In this document: piece by piece, positions 54,027-64,000 of the stretch
Numbering within the stretch: position 1 is the stretch's first letter
Layout of the letters: each line of letters begins with the position of its first letter
Assembly (NCBI GenBank): GCA_030278955.1
Contig: JAOANR010000003.1
Coordinates: 56,847,628-56,911,627, forward strand
Length of the DNA: 64,000 nucleotides
Direction of reading: 5' to 3'
From: Hygrophila difformis
Taxonomy: Eukaryota; Streptophyta; Magnoliopsida; Lamiales; Acanthaceae
Position numbers and translations under genes: made by a program
The notes under the pieces: model-generated
The model's input: only the letters and a program-made list of their open reading frames with translations
Told to the model about the DNA's origin: nothing
The model's database searches: none

Positions 54027-55933
54027 ATGCAACGGAGAAGGGATACACCGACAGAGCTAGCGTTCAATCTAGAGATAGAAAGGACCGCCAGACAACTGCG
54101 GGCACAAGCAAAGCTGAGAAAAGAATGGGAAGCACAGACGCATACCTCACCTGAAACCACAAGCAGTGACTTATCTGATATGGCGGATAACCAGGGCATT
54201 CCCCGATCTTACCCATAAACCAACCACCTATCCATAACCAACCATTAAATAATCCAGCCAATGGAGCTGACGAAGATGTGATAGAGGATCCGAATCATGT
54301 TAACGAGGAGGAGAACCTACCTAATCATGGTCTGCAACATTACCAGCAATTCCTCCAACAGCCACCACCTCTGAACCAATACAACAACCAAAACCAAAAT
54401 ATGCAGAACCAGCAGTACCAAAACCCTCCTTTCAACCACAACCAATTCCAAAACAACCCTCATGACCCAAACAACTTCCAGCAAAACCCCAATTACCACC
54501 AGCAGTACCAAAACCAAGCAGAGCAGGGAAACCAGCAACAACATGCAACAACTGACTTTATGCAGCCAATTATGGAGCCTTATCTGAACAGGCCCGAGAG
54601 AGCCCCTATCAATGCACACAACTTCGAACTTAAGCCTGCACTCATTAACCTGGTGCAGAACAATTAGTTTTGCGGTGCAAATCATGAGGACCCTCATGAT
54701 CATCTTCAAACTTTTCTGGAGCTATGTGACACAATTAAAAATCAGGGGGTATCCTCTGATGCTATCAGACTAATGTTGTTTCCTTTCTCTTTATTCAGTG
54801 GAGCTAGGGATTGGTATAAATCGTTGCCGGTAAACCAACGAAGCACATGGGGGGATCTTGTGAGGAGTTTTTTGTTAAAATACTTCCCCGAAGCAAAAGT
54901 GGAAGAAGGACGAGCAAAAATCGGGGAATTCAAAATGAAAGCGGATGAGTCGCTTTATGATGCAAAGGAGAGGTTCTTTAACATCTTGAGAAGATGCCCG
55001 CAACACGGTTACCAAGAGTGGGAGCAGTTGCGAAAGTTTTACAGCGGACTCACCCCTTCATGGCGAATGATGCTAGATGCCGCAGGAGGGAAACATCTAC
55101 TCCACTTTCCCATGGATCAAGCATGGGCAAAGATTGAAACCATGTCTGTTAACGATCTGTATTCAACAATGAGGAGAAAAATGTTGATCCTCCTAGGAAA
55201 GTTTTTGCTGTAAGTGGAGGAAACACAGACTTTGAAAAATTGCAGGAATAGGTAGCTGCAATTCAGTTGAGCTAGGAAAAGGGGCGGGTACCTCACAGGC
55301 AGGAGCTTCATCAAGCCAAGCACAAACACAGCAGACAGAAGCTGTGTGTGGGCTGTGTCAAGGACCACATCCGACTGACACATGCCAAATGATAGCTTCT
55401 GAAAGCTGTAACTATGCCGGAGCCTTTCAGAACCGTCACCCAAACCTATCATATTCCAATAACAATGCAATCAATGCGCATTTGTTGTCTCAGCCAAATC
55501 AGCCTACCCAGTTTGCCCACCAAAACCCACAGCAGAACTTTAGGCCACAAAACCCGGGATTCATCCAACATAGAGTCCAAAATTTCCAAAATCAGAACCA
55601 AAATTTTCTGCCCCACATCTAACAAAGACCTAACCAGAACCAAGGCCAAAACTTCCAGAACTTCCAAACCCAGCCTGATCAAAACCAGCAGTTCCATCAA
55701 AAGCCACCATCCCTCTAGAGAACATGATCACTGAGTTGATTTCCAATCAAAGGGAGATAAACCAACAACTGCAGTCATCAATCAAGAATGTGGAAACACA
55801 AGTCACCCAGCTGGCGAAAGAACTGCAGAACAGAGGGAAAGGAACTCTGCCAAGTAGCACGGAGACCAACCCGCAATGTAAAGCAATCACATTGCGGGGA
55901 GGTAAGGTTCTGAAAGGAATAGTTGGAGCATGA
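54027..55933 (+). pseudogene. Athila copy 2 gag
   Basis: Frames starting at 54,027 (MQRRRDTPTELAFNLEIERT), 54,278, 54,773, 55,344 and 55,724 match, in order, the gag of the other Athila. Shared blocks include FELKPALINLVQNN, ARDWYKSLPVNQRSTWGDLV, LYDAKERFFNILRRCPQHG, CGLCQGPHPTDTC and VETQVTQLAKEL. In-frame stops (for example at about 54,665) and frame changes separate them, so no gag could be made. Confidence 0.85.
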
Positions 55934-55945
55934 ACGGAAAAGGTT

Positions 55946-56740
55946 GTGAACATTACGGAGACAGTGGAGGATGTTATAGAAAAGGAAAACATTGGAGGAG
56001 AGAAAGGTACAGAGCTGGGAAAGAACAAAACAGATGCAACATATTCGCAGACTGAAGCTGCAATGGAAGCTAATAAGGGTACAGGTGAAGGTACAACTTC
56101 CTTCCCTTTGCCACAAAAAATTGATGATAATAAGTACAAGCCAAGGGTACCATACCCTGCACGTCTTAAAAATAAGGAACATGATGAAAAATTTAAAAAG
56201 CTTTTAGAAAGATTGAAAGCTGTTGAGATCACTATTCCCTTGATCGAAATGATTTCAGAAATGCCCGTCTATGATAAATTTCTTAAAGAAATAATTTCAG
56301 GGAGAAGGAAATTCGATCAGGACGAAGTGGTGGTTTTAAACAGCAGCTGCAGTGCCATAATTCAATGAATGCTACCTGAGAAAAAGGATGACCCAGGCTG
56401 TATCACACTGACAGTCCTCATTGGAAAGACAAATGTTGGAAAAGGGTTATACGACTTGGGATCGAGCACCAACGTTATGCCACTCGCCATGGCAAAACGT
56501 CTTCATTTAGGAGTAATTAAGCCGGTTACAATGAAATTACAACTGGCAGACCGGTCGATTACTCATCCAGTTGGGATACTGAAGGACGTGATCGTCAAGA
56601 CGGGAGGAACACTCTTTCCTGTCGACTTCATCATTCTCGACATAGAAGAGGACTATGAGATGCCACTGATCTTGGGCCGCCCCTTCCTTTCAACGGGTGG
56701 TGCACTGATTGATGCACGATCAAATCAAATCAAGCTCTGA
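55946..56740 (+). pseudogene. Athila copy 2 protease region
   Basis: Frames 55,946-56,368 and 56,369-56,740 are consecutive in the same phase, separated by a single stop at 56,366-56,368. The second contains LYDLGSSTNVMPLAMAKRL and EMPLILGRPFLSTGGALID, the aspartic-protease and flap motifs. It ends at another premature stop before RT. Confidence 0.85.
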
Positions 56741-56935
56741 GTTGGAGAAGAAGAACTGTACATTGAAATGGGCAAACTGCAGAAGTTTCCGCATGAGGAA
56801 ACTTGTTCCACAATTGATGTAATAGAGGATAGGAGTGAGGATGAGAGCATTGACTCTGTTGTGACAATGATGGACAATGTTTCAAAGTAGGTACTGAAGT
56901 CTGCTGGTGCCGAGCTAGGACAAAGCTGCAATGCC

Positions 56936-58175
56936 GTGCACTTCGAGGACCCTATGACTGGGGACCTTGAAGAGTTCGGTGGCATTGAATTCACTCCGGA
57001 GGAGGAGGAGAGTACCAAGGATGAGGAAGTGGACCCTATACTGACACAGGGTGCTGAAGGTAAATCTGATCTTTCACCACCATCCATTTCTCGCAAATTA
57101 CTGCCTTCCGTTGAATGTCCACCAGAGCTTGAACTTAAAATACTTCCGGATCATCTTAAGTACGTTTTTCTCGCTGAACATAAAAAGTTACCAGTGATTG
57201 TGTCAGCTAAGCTGACGCAAGAACAAGAAAAAGCTCTGGTAGTCATTCTCAAGAAATATGTACATGCAATTGGATGGACCACATCTGATATAAAAAGAAT
57301 AAGCCCCTCTGTTTGCATGCATATAATTTTTAATGAAATAGGAGTACAAGCCCTCAAGGCAACCCCAAAGGCGTTTGAACCCCCACATGCAAGAAGTGGT
57401 AAGGAAAGAAGTTATCAAGCTCTTAGATGCTGGTATCATCTATCCTATATCTAACAGCAAATGGGTTAGCCCGGTGCAAGTAGTACTAAAGCGTGGGGGG
57501 ATGTGCATAACGACAAACGAGCAAGGAGAAGAAGTGGCAACAAGACCAGTGACCGGTTGGCGAGTTTGTATCGACTACCGAAAGCTCAATACCGCGACGC
57601 GGAAGGATCACTTTGCCTTGCCATTTATCGATCAAATGCTTGAGAGGTTAGCCGGGAGGGAGTATTACTATTTTTTGGATGGTTATTCAGGGTACAATCA
57701 AATTGTAATAGCTAGTGAAGATTACGATAAAACTGCTTTCACATGACCGTATGGCACTTTAGCTTACAGGCGCATGCCTTTTGGACTTTGCAATGCGCCT
57801 GCCATTTTTCAGAGATGCATGATGTATATCTTCTCAGAATTTATCAAAAAATGCATTGAGGTTTTCATGGATGACTTCTCTGTGTATGGAGATACTTTTG
57901 ATGAATGCTTGACCAATCTTGCAAAAATATTAAAAAGATGTGAGGACACTAACTTGGTTTTAAACTGGGAAAAGTGTCATTTTATGGTCACTGAGGGCAT
58001 AGTGTTAGGTCACCGCATCTCACGCGCAGGCATCGAAGTCGACAGAGCCAAGGTCTCAGTCATCTCCAATCTTCCATTACCCAATTCAATAAAATCGGTT
58101 AGGAGTTTCTTAGGGCATGCCGATTTTTACCGGAGATTCATTAAAGATTTCTCGAATATTGCCACCGCTCACTAA
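56936..58175 (+). pseudogene. Athila copy 2 reverse transcriptase
   Basis: Frames 56,936-57,454, 57,375-57,746 and 57,774-58,175 span the pre-RT linker, fingers ([20 protein letters not shown]) and palm with FLDGYSGYNQIVI. They continue with [19 protein letters not shown], active-site [10 protein letters not shown] and [15 protein letters not shown]. Both catalytic Asp blocks survive here, unlike the minus-strand copy. The frame is interrupted near 57,350 and by a stop at about 57,744. Confidence 0.87.
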
Positions 58176-58783
58176 CCTTCTTTGTAAAGAAAATTCGTTT
58201 GTAATAAATGAAGCGTGTGTTCAAGCCTTTGACACACTTAAGAAGATGTTGGTTTCTGCTCCAATAGTGCAACCACCCGATTGGTCAATGCCTTTCGAGG
58301 TAATTGGGTACAGTTCTCGGGCAACATAAGGAAGGGACACATTGCATGATTCATTACGCAAGTCATGCCCTGAATGAGGCCCAAGTCAATTACACCACAA
58401 CGGAAAAAGAGATGTATGTTGTGGTCTTCGCGTTTGATAAATTCAGACAGTATCTAATCGGTACGAAGACCGTAGTGTACACAGATCACTCCGCATTGAG
58501 ATACTTGTTTAGAGAACAAGACGCCAAATCGCGATTAATCAGGTGGGTACTTTTGTTGCAGGAATTTGATATCATAATAAAGGATAGGAAAGGCAGAGAC
58601 AATGGTGCTGCTGACCATTTGTCTCGAATAAAAAATGAAAAAAATGAACTAGCCGTCAATGAAAACTTTCCGGACGAGCAACTGTTTGTGTTGCACCTTC
58701 ATGATCAAGCTGGTCCATGGTTTTCCGACATTGCTAACTTCTTAGCATGCGGAATAACCCCACCATTTCAGCTGATAATGTAA
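58117..58783 (+). pseudogene. Athila copy 2 RNase H, catalytic segment deleted
   Basis: The frames carry [31 protein letters not shown] and NGAADHLSR. Near 58,300-58,315 the segment corresponding to [10 protein letters not shown] of the other Athila is missing, with a frame change. The first catalytic Asp of RNase H is therefore lost. The frame ends where the element is cut by the neighbouring LTR. Confidence 0.82.
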
Positions 58784-59998
58784 TATTTGTGCATATTATT
58801 AGTATATATTTTGGATGATATTTTGGTACTTTAGGAGTGGATACTACTCATATTATACGTGTTTGATGTTTTCAATAGGAATTATGCTTCATGGCAAAAA
58901 GGATGGAAAAAAGATGAAGAATGACAGCAAGCCACATCCTCCTTAGTCATGACCATGACTAGTATCCTGTAATGAAGATGGAACAAGGATCCATGGGCCT
59001 AGGTCAAAGCCCATGTCCATTTCTTTAAAGCCCAGCAAGGCATTCCTTCATAAGGAGGAAATCCAATTTATTCAAAAGGGGGAGGCTGGAACGTGAGAGA
59101 AGGGTTTTCTTCTCTTCTTTAATTCTTGGAATTGGTTGTAATCTTCCCTCTCTACTCTCTTTTCTCTTCCATGAATATAGAGTAGGGTTTTAACTTTCTC
59201 TAGTTTAGGGATTTGAGGAAGAATGGCTATGGAATTTTGGGAGATGATGTATTTTTGATTATGAAACTATTGTGCTTTTGGTATTTATACAATTTCTATG
59301 CTTAGGGTTTATGATTGTTGAATTGGATAAATGTTTAGGGCCCAAATATTTGTCTAGTTTGATAATCGATTGCCAATTTGATTTGGGTATCCGTAATTGT
59401 ACTTGAATTGAATAGGTGGTAACGGGGTTGATTAGTTCCTTCCCGGGGAATTGTATAATCAAATTGGGAATTACTCCGCGTAGGTAGTAATTGGTTTGAA
59501 TCAGGCTTTTCTAGATTATAATGCAATTGGACAACATCTTCTACGGGCGTACCTAGGAATGTTAGTTCAATTAGGGGCAATTAACGAGCGTACCTTAATT
59601 GTCTAAACTGAAAGGAAAAGTTGGTTGTCTAAGCGGATCTGACAACTATAACTGGTTTATCAATTAGCACAATGTTTATGCATCGATGATCTTACCCAAA
59701 TGTCATTCCATATCAATCTTTGAACTAGAGGTTTTTAATTCCAATATTTTATTTTAAATTTAGGTTCTTGATCTCACTTATCATTTTAATAGTTTGTGGA
59801 ATTACTTAGTTTTTAGTTCTTGTTATCTTTTTCTTGTTCTCAAAATACAAACCCCCCTTTTTAACTATTGTATATATTATGAAAATGTTGTAATCCAATC
59901 CCTGAGGACTCGACCCTTGTCACTGCTATACTATATTTATTTTGTATTTGGTGACACAGGAATTAAATTATCTTTTGTAGCTATACGACACGCTGTCA
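58773..59998 (+). repeat. 5' LTR of the gag-protease-only element
   Basis: A 1,226-bp LTR from TGATAATGTAATATTTG to ACGCTGTCA. It contains phrases common in Athila LTRs (CAATTAACGAGCGTACCTTA, CCCTGAGGACTCGACCC) and a perfect palindrome TAGTCATGACCATGACTA at 58,944-58,961. No second copy is in the window, so the limits rest on TG/CA ends and the primer site. Confidence 0.7.
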
Positions 59999-60003
59999 AA
60001 TTT

Positions 60004-60021
60004 TGGTGCCATTGCCGGGGA
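60004..60021 (+). other. Primer binding site of the third Athila-type element
   Basis: TGGTGCCATTGCCGGGGA matches the tRNA-Asp complement except for two transitions at CpG positions (CG to TG, CG to CA). It lies 5 nt after the LTR. Confidence 0.75.
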
Positions 60022-60092
60022 TTGGCGTTTAATTATTACATTTAGTGATATTTTCTCTCCCTTTTTAGTTGTAATTGGTATTCCCCTTGTTT

Positions 60093-61433
60093 ATGCCTTA
60101 TTCTTCTCGTACAGGTAAATTGGTATTTGATCCAGAGATTGAGAAGACAGCTCGTAGATTGACAAGGGAAGCCAAGTTAAGAAAAGAATCTAAAGTTTAT
60201 ACATCAACTTCTGGGTTGTCATTAGCCACAGAGCTGGATAGTTCTAGTTCCAGTAGTGAAGGAAGTAATACAGAATCTTTAAAAGAACAAAAAGTTGACA
60301 TGGCTGAAGATAACCGCACATTGAGGGAGTTGGCTGCTCCTGACTTGACACAGCAGCCTTTATGCATTACATTTCCTGCAATTGATGATGAAACTCCCTT
60401 TGAATTAAAATCTGGATTGGTTCATTTGTTGCCTGAATTTAATGGTCATGTAGGGGAAGAACCTCACAAGCATCTACAAGAGTTTGATGTAGTGTGCTCA
60501 AACATGAAACCTCCTGGGGTTACAGATGAACAAATCAAGCTAAGAGCATTCCCTTTTTCATTGAAGGGAAGGGCAAAAGATTGGCTCTACTATCTTCCAG
60601 CAGGTAGCCTTACAACTTGGACAGATATGAAAAGAAAATTCTTAGGGAAGTATTTCCCAACCTCAAGAGCTGCAAATCTAAGGAAGGAAATATGTGGCAT
60701 CAAACAACAATCAGGTGAAATGCTCCATGAATACTGGGAGCGGTTTAATAGGCTTATAATTAAATTTCCTCAACATCAAATCCCGCCCCAATTGCTGATT
60801 CAATACTTCTATGATGGTTTGCTGTTGATGGACAGGAATATCATTGATGCTGCAAGTGGAGGAGCTTTGGTGAACAAGACACCAACTGAAGCTTGGGAGT
60901 TAATTGATCGGATGGCAGAAAATACTCAACAGTTTGGCACAAGAGATGCAACTCCAATCAACGTGCCAAGTGGTGATTCCTCTTTGCAATTAATGCAACA
61001 ACAACTTTCTGAGCTAACAAGCTTTGTTCGCAAGATGGCCACAGGCAGTATTAAGCCTAATGTGCAAATGAAGGCATGTGGGATATGTACAAGTCCTGAA
61101 CATCCAACTGATGATTGTCCAACTCTTCAAGAAGATATACCCGTGGATGTGAATGCACTTGACTATTCTAATTGGCGTCCACAGTACAATCCCTACTCCA
61201 ATACTTACAATCCAGGTTGGAGAGATCATCCAAATCTTCGCTGTGGAAATCCACACCAACAAAATCAACAATCTTCAAGCGCATCTTTGGAAGATTTGGT
61301 GAAATCCATGGCCACCTCAAATTTACAGTTTCAGCAAGCTACAAAAGCAAGCATTGAAAAGCTACAAAGCCAAATGAGTCAAGTGACTGAAGAAATTAGA
61401 CAAATCCGTGAGAAAGGAAAGTGGCCAGCTTAA
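60093..61433 (+). CDS. Gag of the gag-protease-only element
   Basis: The first ATG is at 60,093 (MPYSSRTGKLVFDPEIEKTA); the frame is open slightly upstream without ATG. The 446-aa product has the gag core (FELKSGLVHLLPEFNGHVGE, LRAFPFSLKGRAKDWLYYLP, WTDMKRKFLGKYFPTSRA) and a CxxC-type finger CGICTSPEHPTDDC. A Gln-rich region and a C-terminal coiled coil follow. It forms the capsid-like particle in this family. It is the longest uninterrupted Athila-type gag in the window. It ends at TAA, while the coding sense continues in an overlapping frame from 61,408, so a frameshift separates it from protease. Confidence 0.8.
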   Translation: MPYSSRTGKLVFDPEIEKTARRLTREAKLRKESKVYTSTSGLSLATELDSSSSSSEGSNTESLKEQKVDMAEDNRTLRELAAPDLTQQPLCITFPAIDDETPFELKSGLVHLLPEFNGHVGEEPHKHLQEFDVVCSNMKPPGVTDEQIKLRAFPFSLKGRAKDWLYYLPAGSLTTWTDMKRKFLGKYFPTSRAANLRKEICGIKQQSGEMLHEYWERFNRLIIKFPQHQIPPQLLIQYFYDGLLLMDRNIIDAASGGALVNKTPTEAWELIDRMAENTQQFGTRDATPINVPSGDSSLQLMQQQLSELTSFVRKMATGSIKPNVQMKACGICTSPEHPTDDCPTLQEDIPVDVNALDYSNWRPQYNPYSNTYNPGWRDHPNLRCGNPHQQNQQSSSASLEDLVKSMATSNLQFQQATKASIEKLQSQMSQVTEEIRQIREKGKWPA

Positions 61434-62544
61434 ACCCGAGCCAAATCCAAAGAACGTGAGTGCCATGATTTTGAGAAGTGGAAAAGAAGTTGAAGGTCCA
61501 CCTCCAATTTCAAAGGAGCAAAATGAAGAGCAAATCGAGAAAGAGATTGAAAAGGGGGCAGAAATTTCAAACAAGGTAAATTCTAATTCTATTCCTTCAT
61601 ATCAAACTAAAGTACCTCATTTTCCTGACAGGTTAAAGAAGCCTCCAAAGGTTGACAAGAGGAATGAGATGCTTGAGATATTCAAGAAAGTTCAATTGAA
61701 CATCCCACTCCTTGAATCTATCAATCAAATCCCTAAGTACGCAAAGTTCTTGAAGGAGCTATGAACCAACAAAAGAAAACTTCGGGGAGATGAGTATGTA
61801 ATAGCAGGTGAGCGTGTCTCTGCTGTCATGAAAAGAAAAATCCCACTCAAAACAGATGATCCAGGTATGTTTTCAATTCCGTGCAAAATTGGAACTAAAG
61901 AGATAAGCAAGGCTTTGCTAGATTTAGGTGCTGCGATAAATGTCATTCCAAGATCAGTGTATAATGCTCTAAATCTAGGTCCATTAAAAGAAACAGGAAT
62001 TATCATTCAACTTGCTGATAGATCAAATGCTTATCCGGATGGTATGCTTGAAGATGTGTTAGTTCAAGTTAATGATGCAATATTTCCTGTTGATTTCTAT
62101 GTTGTGGATATGAATGATGCACATTGTTTTAATCCACCTCCTCTTTTTTTGGGAAGACCTTTTATGTATACTGCAGGAGCAAAGATTGATGTGAAGAAAG
62201 GCACACTTACCTTGGAATTTGATGGAGAAGAAATTTCTTTTAATCTTTCTAATACTATTGAACATCCTGATGATTCTAAAGCTTTATATGCTATTGATGT
62301 TATTCAACCTTGTATGCAGGGAGTTCGTGAGCTTAATGGTAAAGACCCTGTTGATATTGAATGGATAGATACTGTAAACTTTGGGTCTAACAAGACAATT
62401 AAGTTGAATGGAATAGATCCACCGGATATATGGTTTGTAAGGGATAAAAATGGTGGAATGGATTTGAATAATCATGGATATAGAAGGAAATTGAGATTGC
62501 AAAAATTTGGAGGATTTCGGTATGATGCTTACGAGAATGGTTGA
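61408..62544 (+). pseudogene. Protease region of the gag-protease-only element
   Basis: Frame 61,408-61,764 carries SAMILRSGKEVEGPPPI and SIPLLESINQIPKYAKF-type gag-protease linker sequence, stopping at TGA (61,762-61,764). The frame resumes in the same phase through 61,828-62,544. There LLDLGAAINVIPRSVYNAL and FLGRPFMYTAGAKIDVKKG form the retropepsin active site and flap. The end (LRLQKFGGFRYDAYENG) is not RT. The protein simply stops, followed within 50 bp by the post-pol hairpin, so RT to integrase are cleanly absent. Confidence 0.75.
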
Positions 62545-62589
62545 AGCATTGGGAAGAGTCAAGCTAAAAGACTATAAACAAAGCGCTTC

Positions 62590-62605
62590 TTGGGAGGCAA
62601 CCCAA
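62590..62605 (+). repeat. Conserved post-pol hairpin of Athila-type elements
   Basis: TTGGGAGGCAACCCAA within CAAAGCGCTTCTTGGGAGGC... is the motif I know to follow the pol stop in many Athila elements. The inverted arms TTGGG/CCCAA make a small stem. Here it directly follows a gag-protease frame. Confidence 0.6.
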
Positions 62606-62793
62606 GCAAATCAATTATTTTGATGCTATATATTTTGCCATGTTGATCATTATATATTTTGGTATAATTTTGATATCTAAATGATGTTTTGTCTCTTATT
62701 TTGTAGGTTTGAAGATGGAATTTTGATAATTTTTGGAAGATGAACAAGTGGAGGTGTTTGAGAAAGAAATTTGCAGCAATGGAGGTTACTACC

Positions 62794-63050
62794 AATCATG
62801 ACCATGACCAAGTTGTACCTGGCTCACTGATTTTGGAAGGGAAAATCAAGTACATTTCAGCAAGGAAGATACATATTAGTCATGGCCATGCTCAAGGCTT
62901 AAATGGGTTCTTGTTTTGAAGGCCAATTTTCAGCAAACTTAGTGTTCTCTAGTCATGTCCATGAACAAGACTGATTTGGCTAGCTGTTGCAAAATAAATT
63001 GAGAAGCGATTTCCAGAGAGCCACATAGCCCTTATTCATGCCCGTGCCTA
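62794..63050 (+). repeat. Periodic palindromic TAGTCATGNCCATG repeats
   Basis: Copies at 62,794, 62,877, 62,950 and 63,033 share (T)A(G/A)TCATG(A/G/T/C)CC(A/G)TG, at intervals of 83, 73 and 83 bp. Downstream bases are weakly similar (CAAG, ATTTGGCT-like). The LTR holds a perfect palindromic version at 58,944-58,961. Confidence 0.65.
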
Positions 63051-64000
63051 ATTCCTAAATGGTTTGCTGGAAACAAATACTGCCCAAAACTCTAAATTAC
63101 TTCTCCCCAAATTACCTTCACCCTCACCCCTTTGCACCGTCTCCCTCTCCAAAATCTCATCGATCGTCTTCACCATTCCCAGACCAGTCACCACCATATT
63201 CCCGTCATCACCACCCGACACCACCATCATCTTCATCATCAGCGAGCGCCGCCGCAGTCCCAATCTTTACAGACACCGCGGACCACCGTACGCAGCCGCT
63301 ACTCCCGCCGCTCCTGTCCATTAGCCGAGCGCCTCTGCCTCCCTGTTCTTCCCTGCCCGCTGGTCTCGTTCATCCAGAACTCTCTGTCTCCATCGTTCGT
63401 CGCCTCTATTCAGCGCCGCTATTAGCGCCACCCTCCTACCGTTTCTGCTCTGCCTAGCGCCGACCACCTCCACCACTTCTCCAGACATCGTTTGCTCAGA
63501 CGCCTCTCTCTCTCTCCCTGCTCCTAGCGCCTCCGCTGCTGTTCTGTCTTATGCCCTAATCAGCGCCGCTGCTGTCGCGGCTCAACCACTGCTCCGGTCA
63601 TTTTCTTCCTCGTGCCTCTGGTCTCGCCCCTCTGTTATAGTTCGTCTCTCATTGGTAAACTCTTTTCAGTATTACAGTGAACGATGGTAATTTCAGATTT
63701 TGTAGCCTCATTTCTTGTGGAAATTGCATAGTAGAAGCTCAATTATGTTGCTTTGGGCTTACTCTTGATTTTGAAAATTATGTTGCTTTCTTGTGGACTG
63801 TTAATTGTGAAAAGTGCATATTTTTTGGCTTCCTATCTTGTGCAAGTTGTGGGGATTAAAAAATTAAGTTAAACTTTGTTTTGAAAATAGGGAACGGGAA
63901 GTTTCTTTTGTTGTGGAAATATTTTGCTTGGTTTTTTCTGTGTGCAGCTCTTAATAGGGAGAGTTAAAAGGATGATATTACCAAGTCATGATCTAAAGGT
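63051..64000 (+). other. Pyrimidine-rich, gene-leader-like region
   Basis: Positions 63,100-63,650 are C/T-rich with GCCGCC-type triplets and much higher GC than the surroundings. An ATG frame (63,059-63,457) gives a Pro/Ser-rich low-complexity product without a domain. Donor-like GGTAAACTC (about 63,655) and acceptor-like TTTCAG / TTACAG follow. It may be a captured promoter/leader or the 3' noncoding region of the element. From 63,660 on it is AT-rich with no recognisable gene. Confidence 0.35.

Larger units (their letters stand above)
53148..58766 (+). mobile_element. Truncated Athila element (plus strand)
   Basis: It runs from the truncated 5' LTR through gag, protease, RT and part of RNase H. 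It ends abruptly after GGAATAACCCCACCATTTC (about 58,766), where the complete copy continues to integrate-domain sequence. It is the same family as the 11,110-30,663 element but more decayed, with many stops and frameshifts. Confidence 0.88.
58773..64000 (+). mobile_element. Athila-type gag-protease-only element (3' end beyond window)
   Basis: The 5' LTR is 58,773-59,998, with a tRNA-Asp-type primer site, gag and protease. The frame then stops and is followed directly by the conserved post-pol motif CTTCTTGGGAGGCAACCC and a long noncoding 3' region. RT, RNase H and integrase are absent without visible remnants. Its 3' LTR must lie beyond 64,000. It abuts, or was inserted into or recombined with, the truncated Athila at about 58,770. 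Confidence 0.8.

Noticed and set aside
63059..63457. 132-aa Pro/Ser/His-rich plus-strand frame
   Set aside because: Composition follows the CT-rich DNA; no domain and several equally long frames overlap.
1..64000. tRNA or rRNA genes
   Set aside because: Only retrotransposon primer sites (12-18 nt tRNA 3'-end complements) were seen; no full tRNA cloverleaf or rRNA sequence was recognised.

Overview
This is a transposon-dense stretch of a flowering-plant nuclear genome, most likely a eudicot. The evidence is AT-rich intergenic DNA, Stowaway-type and Mutator-type MITEs, and LTR retrotransposons of the plant lineages Sirevirus (Ty1/copia), Athila, Tekay and Tat/Retand (Ty3/gypsy), with primer sites matching initiator tRNA-Met or tRNA-Asp. 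I find no complete ordinary host gene. Host coding sequence appears only as fragments: a DUR3-like exon and a possible terminal exon.

Left block (about 1-31,715). After decayed MITEs and a Helitron-like end (1-2,942) comes a Sirevirus-like copia element on the minus strand (2,948-31,450, target duplication CAATA). Its right LTR is split by a 19.6-kb Athila element, also on the minus strand (11,110-30,663, target duplication GCTTG). The Athila has 4.5-kb LTRs full of nested GC-rich hairpins and a damaged gag-pol. Between pol and its 3' LTR lies an F-box gene that I predict to have two exons and its own TATA box. That F-box unit is the most interesting object in the window.

Central block (31,716-46,643) is a three-level nest with every target duplication visible. 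A non-autonomous fold-back Mutator-like element (9-bp duplication TTCCTGAAA) holds a PIF/Harbinger-type element (TTA). That element keeps its Myb/SANT ORF1 gene but no DDE transposase, and it holds a young Tekay chromovirus (TTACT). The Tekay element has nearly complete gag-pol with a chromodomain-like end, an extra small leader ORF, and LTRs extended by 200 bp at their 5' end. The ORF1 gene has a TATA box and an upstream array of Myb-core-like repeats.

Right block (46,644-64,000) holds a Stowaway MITE, a segmental duplication around a copia-type solo LTR, the DUR3-like fragment, a Tat/Retand-like LTR plus gag fragment, a truncated plus-strand Athila copy (about 53,148-58,766), and a third Athila-type element starting at 58,773. 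The third element encodes only gag and protease and runs off the end of the window. It carries its own family of palindromic motifs in the LTR and in the 3' internal region, echoing the first Athila.

Most retroelement reading frames are broken by frameshifts, stops or active-site loss. The frames that look intact are the Harbinger ORF1, the predicted F-box gene, the small Tekay leader ORF and, apart from one frameshift, Tekay gag-pol.
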